From: JAEUUM01 sp038326165
GTDB taxonomy: Bacteria; Bacteroidota; Bacteroidia; Chitinophagales; Saprospiraceae
DNA length: 26,338 nt
Direction of reading: 5' to 3'
NCBI GenBank assembly: GCA_038326165.1
Contig: JBBQJT010000054.1
Coordinates: forward strand, 1-26,338
Shown here piece after piece: positions 17,718-24,213 of this stretch. Under the pieces are notes generated by a model. It had not been told where the DNA came from and searched no databases. It was given only the letters and a program-made list of their open reading frames with translations. The stretch's first letter is position 1. Every line of letters starts with the position of its first letter. The translations under genes were made by a program, and so were the position numbers.

Positions 17718-18666
17718 AAATTTTTTGAATCATTTCCTTGTACTCACTTTGTAGATCGCTCATGGTGGTTATGCCACCACCGCTTTTATAAAAAAATTGA
17801 TCTCCTTTTTGTTCAATAAACCGAATTGCCACGGCAGAATCAACTCCTTGGCCATCAAATATTCCAAATACTCCAGTGTAAAAACCTCGTTCGAAATCTT
17901 CAACGTGGTTTATGATTTCGACAGTCTTGGACTTGGGAGCACCACTTATTGATCCAGCGGGAAGCAATTGGAATAAAATATCACCAAATCTTGCTTTCCA
18001 ATGCTGATCCAATTTGCCGCTCACTTGTGAACTAACCTGAAGTATTTTGCCCGAACTCGACTCAATACTCGTCAGGTAACGAAAGCGGTCAACTTGGATA
18101 TCTTGAGCTACAATACCAAGGTCATTCCGAATCAGATCGACAATGGTATAATGTTCCGCCTTTTCCTTTTCATCTTCTATAATCAAAAATTCAGCATTGG
18201 GTATGCTTGCATCGATAGTGCCTTTCATAGGAAAAGCGTAAACGCTATCATCTTCAATTTTAATAAAAGACTCTGGCGAAAAGCACACCAATTTATCCTT
18301 CCACAATAGTTTGTAAGCAGCTTTACTGGCATGAAATATGGCATTCAAATCGCAATGCCCTTGCAATTTTGTTTCACAAGCAAGATTGATCAAAAAGGTA
18401 TTGCCAAAATTTAACTCAGCGCTTACCTGATCGAATTTAATTTGATAACTTGCCAATGATTCTGGCGCTATACTTAGGGCTGTAGCAGCCGAATTTTGGC
18501 TTTTTTTCAATCCGAAATCAACAAAAATTGGACCCTTGTCCATATCCTCCAATTGAATAACAACAGACTCCGAACAATCAAAAGAAACCATAAAAAAGAA
18601 AGGGCTTGAATTTCCAGCAAGACTATTCATTATTTTGATTGCCTCAGCTTTGGCGTATATTTTCAT
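17701..18666 (-). CDS. pabB: Aminodeoxychorismate synthase component I (PabB)
   Basis: The 321-residue chorismate-binding enzyme makes 4-amino-4-deoxychorismate for folate synthesis. Conserved blocks are visible: PMKGTIDAS (catalytic lysine region), TIVDLIRNDLG, PAGSISGAPKSKTVEIIN, and GFYTGVFGIFD with SAVAIRFIE and YKSGGGITTMSD at the end. The length fits the short PabB form lacking much of the TrpE-like N-terminal domain. The ATG overlaps the TAA of the arginine decarboxylase gene by one base (TAATG). No glutamine amidotransferase (PabA) partner is in the window. Confidence 0.92.
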   Translation of the reverse strand: MKIYAKAEAIKIMNSLAGNSSPFFFMVSFDCSESVVIQLEDMDKGPIFVDFGLKKSQNSAATALSIAPESLASYQIKFDQVSAELNFGNTFLINLACETKLQGHCDLNAIFHASKAAYKLLWKDKLVCFSPESFIKIEDDSVYAFPMKGTIDASIPNAEFLIIEDEKEKAEHYTIVDLIRNDLGIVAQDIQVDRFRYLTSIESSSGKILQVSSQVSGKLDQHWKARFGDILFQLLPAGSISGAPKSKTVEIINHVEDFERGFYTGVFGIFDGQGVDSAVAIRFIEQKGDQFFYKSGGGITTMSDLQSEYKEMIQKIYVPTI

Positions 18667-20066
18667 TAATATCCGAGAATTTTAAGCATGGCCTCCGGAT
18701 TTTGCTCTTCAAACAACATCCGATCAAATAACTTTCCATTTTCATCCTTGTCCACAATGATGTGTTTGGGAGAAGGTATCAGACAATGTTTCACACCACC
18801 ATAGCCACTCAAAGCGTCCTGATATGCGCCTGTGTGAAAGAAACCGAGATACAAAGGTTCTTTTGTTTCGTCTTCATTAACTGGCATATAGACCTGATTT
18901 TCATGTACTTCGGCATTGTAGTAATCCGAATTGTCACAACTCAAGCCACCAACATTCACTCTACGAAAGGCATTGTTCCATTTATTGATAGGAAGAAGGA
19001 TGAATCTTTCACCAATTCCCCAAGAATCAGGAAGGGTATTCATGAGACTGTTATCAATCATATACCAGGTTTCAGCGTCATTTTGCTGTTTGGCTGTCAA
19101 AACAGAAAAAATAATTGCGCCACTTTCACCTACAGTATATTTCCCGAACTCAGTGTAGATATCAGGCTCTTCAATTCCCTCATCCTCACAGGCCTCTTTT
19201 ATCAATGTTACAATTTCATTGATCATGTAAGCATAGTCGAATTCAAAACCCAAGGTGTTGCTGATAGGCATACCACCACCTATGTTGATGGCACTAAGAT
19301 CAGGACACAATTTTTTTAGTTCACAATACAGGGATACTCCCTTCTTGAGCTCTCCCCAGTAATAGATAGAATCCTTGATACCAGTATCCACAAAGAAATG
19401 GAGCATTTTCAATTTGGCTCTTTTATTTTGTGAAAGCACATCTTTGTAGTAAGGTATCACTTCAGAATTTCTGATACCCAGTCGGCTGGTATAAAATTCA
19501 AAATTGGGTTCTTCTTCCGTTGCGACCCGAATTCCAACTTGAAATTCGTCCGCATCTACCATTTGGTCATAGTAAAAAATCTCCTGCTTGTTGTCTAAAA
19601 CAGGGATGATATTGGTAAAACCCTTATTGATCAGATCACTTATTTTCTCAGTGTATTGTTCAGTTTTAAAGCCATTATTGATGATGATGGTTTTTTTATT
19701 GATTCGGCCTTGGCTGTGCAACTTCCATACAAGATCAATATCAAAGGAAGATGAGGTTTCCAAATGCGCTCCATGATCCAATACCTCATTGAGAATGTGA
19801 CTAAAGTGGCTGGCCTTGGTGCAATAACAATAATAGTATTTCCCCTTATACCCTTTTGCTTTGATGCTTTTATTGAATTGTTTTCTGGCTTTTTCAATTT
19901 GCTCACCAATTCGGGGTAAATAAGTTATTTTGAGAGGTGTCCCATACTTGTGAACAAGCTCGATGAGGTTAATTTGATTGAATCTCAAATAGCCATCAAC
20001 CATCTCAAAGCTCTCTTGTGGAAAATCAAAAGTCTGGTTAATTAGATCTGCATACCTATTGATCAT
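18666..20066 (-). CDS. speA: Arginine decarboxylase, short Bacteroidota form
   Basis: A 466-residue PLP enzyme of the alanine-racemase fold (group IV decarboxylase) converting arginine to agmatine for polyamine synthesis. KYYYCYCTKASHF carries the PLP lysine at about 84. The AINIGGGMP glycine loop binds phosphate, DIYTEFGKYTVGESG is conserved, and GGLSCDNSDYYN provides the active-site Cys/Asp from the partner subunit. It is much shorter than E. coli SpeA (658) but matches the length and sequence style of the form common in Flavobacteria and relatives. It is first gene of a compact unit with pabB and pabC. The metabolic link to folate is not obvious, so the unit may reflect co-expression only. 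Confidence 0.9.
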   Translation of the reverse strand: MINRYADLINQTFDFPQESFEMVDGYLRFNQINLIELVHKYGTPLKITYLPRIGEQIEKARKQFNKSIKAKGYKGKYYYCYCTKASHFSHILNEVLDHGAHLETSSSFDIDLVWKLHSQGRINKKTIIINNGFKTEQYTEKISDLINKGFTNIIPVLDNKQEIFYYDQMVDADEFQVGIRVATEEEPNFEFYTSRLGIRNSEVIPYYKDVLSQNKRAKLKMLHFFVDTGIKDSIYYWGELKKGVSLYCELKKLCPDLSAINIGGGMPISNTLGFEFDYAYMINEIVTLIKEACEDEGIEEPDIYTEFGKYTVGESGAIIFSVLTAKQQNDAETWYMIDNSLMNTLPDSWGIGERFILLPINKWNNAFRRVNVGGLSCDNSDYYNAEVHENQVYMPVNEDETKEPLYLGFFHTGAYQDALSGYGGVKHCLIPSPKHIIVDKDENGKLFDRMLFEEQNPEAMLKILGY

Positions 20067-20089
20067 TTATGTAAAATGTTAATTTAGTT

Positions 20090-20097
20090 CAAATGTA
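20090..20097 (-). promoter_or_regulatory. -7 box for the speA-pabB-pabC unit
   Basis: The complement of CAAATGTA is TACATTTG, an exact TAnnTTTG match, 23 nt upstream of the speA ATG. The -33 region is not clear. Confidence 0.5.
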
Positions 20098-20265
20098 ATA
20101 GCTAATTGTCGTGAAATAGAAGAATTCTTGTGTGAACAGATTGTTAACTCAGCCAAATATGTTAAGTTTTTATAATGTTATAAGTATTGTGGCGTTACCT
20201 TTAAGTGTGTTTTCACTCTAAAGGAGTAGAATTTTATTTAAACAAAACAATCAAAACATTCTAAG

Positions 20266-21489
20266 ATGAATTTATTAGACATGGTAAAGGGTCAGATTGG
20301 CCCTATAATGATGGATAAAGCAAGTGAATATCTTGGTGAATCCTCTTCCAACACACAATCAGCACTTGGTGCTATTTTACCTTCTGTAATCGGTGGTGTT
20401 ATCAGTAACGCCTCAACCACATCAGGAGCTAAAAGTCTATTGGATCTATTAAGCAAAGATGATAATGATGGCGGCATTCTTGATAATTTGAGTGGATTGA
20501 TGGGAGACAACAATGGCTTCCAAAAAGTTTTGGGAATGGGTGGACCCCTAGTAAGCATGTTATTTGGCAACAAGCTGGATGGCATCCTTGATTTGATCAC
20601 CGGACACAGCGGCGTTAAGCGTTCTTCTGCATCTTCATTGATCAGCCTTACTGCCCCAGTGGTTATAGGATTGTTGTCTAAGAAGGTTAAAACTGAAGGA
20701 TTGGGAATATCGGGATTGGCCAATTATTTAATGGGGCAATCAAGCAGCATCAAATCTGCATTACCGGCTGGATTTATTGATAAATTGGGCTTCGGCAACT
20801 TGGGTGACTTTCTAGGTGATGCTAAAGTTGATATGCCAACTGGCAGCACAAGTGGTTTTGGAAAGTTTCTTCCTTGGTTATTGGGTATCCTTGCCTTGGT
20901 TGCAGCTTTGTATTTCTTACGTACGTGCAACAAAGAAAAGCTGGAAGAAATTGCTATGGCTGGGGTTGATTCAACGGCTGCAGTAGTGGATTCAGCAGCC
21001 ACAAGTGTTACAGATGCTGAGGCAGGTGCTTTGGCATTCATCAATAAGTCATTGCCTGACGGAGTTGAACTAAACTACCCTGCCGGTGGAACTGAAAGCA
21101 AATTGATTGCTTTCATTGAAGATCAAAATCAAGCAATTGACAAAGAGCTTTGGTTCGAATTTGACCGTCTTTATTTCAAAACTGCTAGTTCAGAATTAGA
21201 AGATCGTTCAGTGGAACAGTTAAATAACATAACTGCAATCATAAAAGCTTTCCCTAAAGTAAAACTAAAAATTGGTGGATACACGGACAATACAGGTGAC
21301 CCAAAAGCAAACCTAAAGCTTTCAGTCGATCGTGCTAAGACCGCATTGGACCAATTGGTTAAAAATGGAGTTGCTGGCAACCGATTAAAATCTGAAGGCT
21401 ACGGAGATCAACATCCGATAGGTGATAACACTACAGAAGAAGGACGTCAGATGAATCGCCGTGTTGCGGTGAGAGTGACAGAAAAATAG
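20266..21489 (+). CDS. DUF937-OmpA fusion protein
   Basis: A 407-residue protein with an N-terminal DUF937 (YidB-like) region at about 1-190, rich in Gly, Ser and Leu (LGAILPSVIGGVISNAS, LTAPVVIGLLSKKV). One transmembrane helix follows (about 201-219), then an Ala/Ser linker and a C-terminal OmpA peptidoglycan-binding domain (~285-407). The OmpA domain shows FDRLYFKTASSEL, GGYTDNTGDPKANLKLSVDRAK, SEGYGDQHPIGDN and NRRVAVRV. The topology suggests a membrane protein anchoring the cell wall. The ATG at 20266 follows a long leader. A plausible promoter is TTG (about 20140) with TAAGTTTT about 19 nt later. It is immediately followed by the first cassette terminator. Confidence 0.9.
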   Translation: MNLLDMVKGQIGPIMMDKASEYLGESSSNTQSALGAILPSVIGGVISNASTTSGAKSLLDLLSKDDNDGGILDNLSGLMGDNNGFQKVLGMGGPLVSMLFGNKLDGILDLITGHSGVKRSSASSLISLTAPVVIGLLSKKVKTEGLGISGLANYLMGQSSSIKSALPAGFIDKLGFGNLGDFLGDAKVDMPTGSTSGFGKFLPWLLGILALVAALYFLRTCNKEKLEEIAMAGVDSTAAVVDSAATSVTDAEAGALAFINKSLPDGVELNYPAGGTESKLIAFIEDQNQAIDKELWFEFDRLYFKTASSELEDRSVEQLNNITAIIKAFPKVKLKIGGYTDNTGDPKANLKLSVDRAKTALDQLVKNGVAGNRLKSEGYGDQHPIGDNTTEEGRQMNRRVAVRVTEK

Positions 21490-21521
21490 TCCAAAATTAA
21501 ATAGACAAAACCAACACCACA

Positions 21522-21553
21522 AGCCATCCAATTCGTTTTGGGTGGCTTTTTTT
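21522..21553 (+). terminator. Cassette terminator, copy 1
   Basis: AGCCATCCAA (21522-21531) pairs with TTGGGTGGCT (21538-21547), one G-T pair, 6-nt loop, followed by seven T. It ends transcription of the DUF937-OmpA gene and insulates the promoter behind it. Confidence 0.88.
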
Positions 21554-21601
21554 GTAAGTGATTTGGACTAGAAAAAAAATTCAACAAAAAATCAAAAAAC
21601 A

Positions 21602-21633
21602 TTTGCATCATAAACAATACCTCATTATATTTG
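21602..21633 (+). promoter_or_regulatory. Cassette promoter, copy 1
   Basis: TTTG (21602-21605), 20 nt, TATATTTG (21626-21633): an excellent match to the Bacteroidota TTTG / TAnnTTTG promoter. The ATG lies 23 nt downstream, giving a short leader. Confidence 0.82.
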
Positions 21634-21656
21634 CTACTTAATCAAAAACCAAAATC

Positions 21657-22568
21657 ATGAAACGCACAAACGCACAAACGCACAAACGCACAAACGCACA
21701 AACGCACAAACGCACAAACGCTTAGAGCTTATTTATCAGGCTTTACGGTAGTTTTTACAATGGTACTGATGACATTTACGGCTTGTAAGAAGGAAGAAAA
21801 TACTTTGAATAAAGATACATCTAAATCGGAGGAAGCCCTTTATTATAGTTCTTATTTGGATTCAATCAATAAATCAATTCTTGAGTCCGCAAAAATTGAA
21901 AAAAAATTGATTTAAGAGGACTAAGTCCTGAAGCAAAAAAAAGAATTGCAGCAGATTTAATAGGATGTATTGAGGGCGGTATCTTAGCTTTTAAAGGTTC
22001 GGGGGGTAATCCATGGGCTACATCTTTTGGAGTTTTATTGGGTGGCGCACTTTTTTCATATGCAGCTAGGATAGTTAACCCAAATAATACAACTGTCTTT
22101 TATCCCAGTATTACAACTTTTGCAACTAACGATATTGACTCAATAGGAAAGCAACATAATCAATTCTTATCTTATTCCTTAAATAATTTAACATCTAATT
22201 CGGCAACACTAGCTTACATTAGAAGTGTTTATCCTAAAGGCAATACATTACCAATTTTAGATTCCTTGCTGCTAAATTCAATAAATGGATTAATAATAAA
22301 GTTGAACGACTCAAATTTGAACAATATAATATCCATGGTAAGCTTTCCAATTTTAGATTATTCAACAAGCTCCAACACTATTTTATATAATTTTTGCCTT
22401 GGATTGAATGGTGTAAATAATCTTAACCAGCTTACCCAACTGAATGACTCATATATTAACTACATCAATGCAAATAATAGCCTATCCACAGCTGAAAAAC
22501 AGCTATTAAAATTGAATGTCTCGGTCGGTTTACACAGCACTTATTTTAATCTCAACAACTATAACTAA
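21657..22568 (+). CDS. Phase-variable lipoprotein 1 (octamer repeat; second break at A8)
   Basis: From the ATG at 21657, seven CGCACAAA units lead to GCT TAG at 21723-21725, so the product is a 22-residue peptide. The lipoprotein frame, one base off, encodes LRAYLSGFTVVFTMVLMTFTAC with a cysteine followed by KKEEN, then about 40 residues ending at a TAA at 21913-21915. Five or eight units would join ATG and signal peptide. The body then continues in the -1 frame to 22568 with no stop: DLRGLSPEAKKRIAADLIGC, then a Gly-rich hydrophobic segment (GGILAFKGSGGNPW to FGVLLGGALFSYAA), then an Asn/Ser/Leu-rich helical region. One extra A in the A8 tract (21899-21906), or -1 slippage there, fuses the two parts. 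I do not recognise the body. It could be a phase-variable gene with two switches, a decaying gene, or contain a homopolymer sequencing error. Confidence 0.65.
21663..21718 (+). repeat. (CGCACAAA)7 octanucleotide tract, copy 1
   Basis: Seven exact tandem units directly after ATG AAA, followed by a partial CGC. Eight is not a multiple of three, so each unit gained or lost changes frame. There is no stop in any frame; every frame encodes the same cyclic octapeptide RTNAQTHK. Confidence 0.95.
21899..21906 (+). promoter_or_regulatory. A8 tract / candidate -1 slippery site in lipoprotein 1
   Basis: Codons GAA AAA AAA end an in-frame A AAA AAA heptamer. Slipping back one base gives ATT GAT TTA AGA and enters the long downstream frame. 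A small hairpin, AGGAC TAA GTCCT (21917-21929), begins 10 nt later. Alternatively it is a plain slippage tract. Confidence 0.45.
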
Positions 22569-22580
22569 ACTTATAAAACA

Positions 22581-22832
22581 ATGAACATCAAAAATTGGAT
22601 CGCTCTGAAAAATCAATTTGGAACACCCTACAGTTTCGTAGTGGCCGAAAGCATTTTATGTTTCTATATTAGCCTAAACCACTATTTGCGCCTTCTAAAC
22701 GAAGATGATTTTTTATCAGATTTCGCCATATTGTTACATCGTGGTACAATGATTCTCTTTATGTGTTTAGGAATATATATATTATTATCTATAAAAAAGC
22801 AGAAATCCATTTGGTTTTCAAAGGAACAATAA
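22581..22832 (+). CDS. Small two-helix membrane protein, unknown
   Basis: An 83-residue protein starting at ATG 22581, 12 nt after the stop of lipoprotein 1, so probably in the same transcript. It has two hydrophobic segments, about 18-34 (YSFVVAESILCFYISL) and 50-68 (LLHRGTMILFMCLGIYILLSI), and a basic C-terminus. No family recognised. Its position directly behind a phase-variable lipoprotein could suggest a partner, for example in localisation or immunity, but nothing in the sequence proves this. It is followed immediately by cassette copy 2. Confidence 0.6.
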   Translation: MNIKNWIALKNQFGTPYSFVVAESILCFYISLNHYLRLLNEDDFLSDFAILLHRGTMILFMCLGIYILLSIKKQKSIWFSKEQ

Positions 22833-22843
22833 ATAACACCACA

Positions 22844-22875
22844 AGCCATCCAATTCATTTTGGGTGGCTTTTTTT
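22844..22875 (+). terminator. Cassette terminator, copy 2
   Basis: AGCCATCCAA (22844-22853) pairs with TTGGGTGGCT (22860-22869), followed by a T run to 22875. It ends the lipoprotein 1 / small membrane protein transcript. Confidence 0.87.
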
Positions 22876-22923
22876 GTACGTGATTTGGAATAGAAAAAAA
22901 ATTCAACAAAAAACCAAAAAACA

Positions 22924-22955
22924 TTTGCATCATAAACAATACCTCATTATATTTG
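22924..22955 (+). promoter_or_regulatory. Cassette promoter, copy 2
   Basis: TTTG (22924-22927), 20 nt, TATATTTG (22948-22955), identical in arrangement to copy 1, 23 nt before the ATG at 22979. Confidence 0.82.
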
Positions 22956-22978
22956 CTACTTAATCAAAAACCAAAATC

Positions 22979-24158
22979 ATGAAACGCACAAACGCACAAA
23001 CGCACAATCGCACAAACGCACAAACGCACAAACGCACAAACGCTTAGAACTGGATTCTTAGGCTTTTTAGTAGTTTTTACACTGGTACTGATGACATTTA
23101 CGGGATGCAGGAAGGAGGAGAATACAAAAATAGCAAGCAACTCACTGCTGCCAGATAATGAGCTTATTTCAAAACTTGAGGAATTTAAGGAACTTACGAA
23201 TACTGTAAATCTAGTCGATCATATTCAACTTCGAACACAAAACTATACAATTGATGAGGCTCTTGAGTTATTGGATGAGAGTATGAACTATATGTATTGT
23301 CGACCAGATAATGACATGGACAGTGTTATTGTTTTTGAACAAATTTACGATTTAACGGTAAGCCCAAGCAATCAAGTGAGTTCGGTTGATCTTGCACTAC
23401 TTGCAAATACAATTGCAACATCAATGGGCAATCAATACCACGCTCTAAATATTACTTCCAAAAGACCTTTCCTGTTTGATATCAAACAATCGGACAATCT
23501 TATTGGAAATAGTTTGCCAATTAAAGCTATTTTTCAAGTTTCTATAGGAACTTCATCTAATTCTGTTACTCCTTATTCTCCTGGTGATGACTGGCGTTGG
23601 GGATGGGACCAAGGAAAATGTGACATTTCAACTCCAGTAAAAGATGCAACTGACCTCTTCAGAGCCGACCTAAATAATAATATCGCTTTTAAAGGTGGGA
23701 ATCAAGTTTATTTCTTCTCCAAAATATATAGTGTCTGTAATGCCAATAATGAAGGACCTGGTAGTTTGTGGTGTAACTCTTGGGGCATTCCAGACAAGAT
23801 AGCAGAAAATGTAAACTTTGCTGTAGCCAATGAGGTGAATTTGGGGGATCCAAATCCTGCTGATGCTGATTTTGCTTACAAGCTTTTTAAAGTTATTGGA
23901 GATGGCTATTTGGGCAATGTTGGTTGTTTGGGCTACAATGAGATGAATTATCATTACCGGGAGATGGCCTCTAGAATTCAACAATATAAACCTCAGGGAA
24001 AAGTAACCGCAAGGGTACATTTAGGTTTTGATCAAACATTGAATGGCGAGTACTCCTTACTGTCGCATTTCATGGTTGTTCAATATGGAATGGTAAATAT
24101 TGCCATCTCCAACCAAACTACACTGCCTTGCACTACATGCCCCCCTAATCCCAATTAG
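22979..24158 (+). CDS. Phase-variable 'A'-family lipoprotein (A2), out of frame at octamer tract
   Basis: The ATG at 22979 runs through seven octamers to GCT TAG, giving a 22-residue peptide. The body frame is one base off and encodes FLGFLVVFTLVLMTFTGC with the cysteine followed by RKEEN, then ~350 residues ending TTLPCTTCPPNP. Five or eight units would make a complete lipoprotein with a 38- or 46-residue signal peptide including the lipid-bearing cysteine. The first in-frame ATG (23091) lies at the end of the hydrophobic core, so it cannot export the protein. The body matches A1 (1237-2402) in its NYTIDEALELLDESMNYMYC block and its LPCTxC tail, although A1 has a different 5' end. Function unknown. 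The B2 gene follows 55 nt later. Confidence 0.78.
22985..23040 (+). repeat. Octanucleotide tract, copy 2 (7 units, third one altered)
   Basis: Seven units of CGCACAAA after ATG AAA; unit 3 reads CGCACAAT. The interruption leaves at most four perfect units in a row, which should lower slippage compared with copy 1. Frame state is the same as copy 1 (OFF). Confidence 0.93.
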
Positions 24159-24213
24159 GATAATTATTTAATCAACTTCCTCTATCAATCTGTATCCATT
24201 TTAATTGTTGCAC

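Larger units (their letters stand above)
21513..21803 (+). repeat. 5' cassette copy 1: terminator, promoter, octamer tract, signal peptide
   Basis: A 291-nt unit repeated at 22835-23125 and 25792-26046. It runs from AACACCACAAGCCATCC to a few codons past the lipoprotein cysteine. Similarity is near-complete by eye across non-coding and coding parts, then stops abruptly. The sequence after it is unrelated between copies. Confidence 0.88.
22835..23125 (+). repeat. 5' cassette copy 2
   Basis: Same 291-nt length and order as copy 1: terminator, promoter, ATG, seven octamers, signal peptide. It differs by scattered substitutions, for example the signal peptide reads RTGFLGFLVVFTLVLMTFTGC here. 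Confidence 0.88.

Noticed and set aside
21660..21722. Tandem array resembling a CRISPR or minisatellite
   Set aside because: Units are 8 nt with no spacers and lie inside a coding start, so it is a simple-sequence repeat, not CRISPR.
22038..22568. A separate 176-residue gene starting at TTG 22038
   Set aside because: The frame is open well upstream (to about 21906) with protein-like sequence, so this is the body of lipoprotein 1, not an independent gene.
22682..22939. Minus-strand frame similar to one at 25643-25897
   Set aside because: Both are the complement of the repeated non-coding cassette; the similarity comes from the DNA repeat, not from a protein family.
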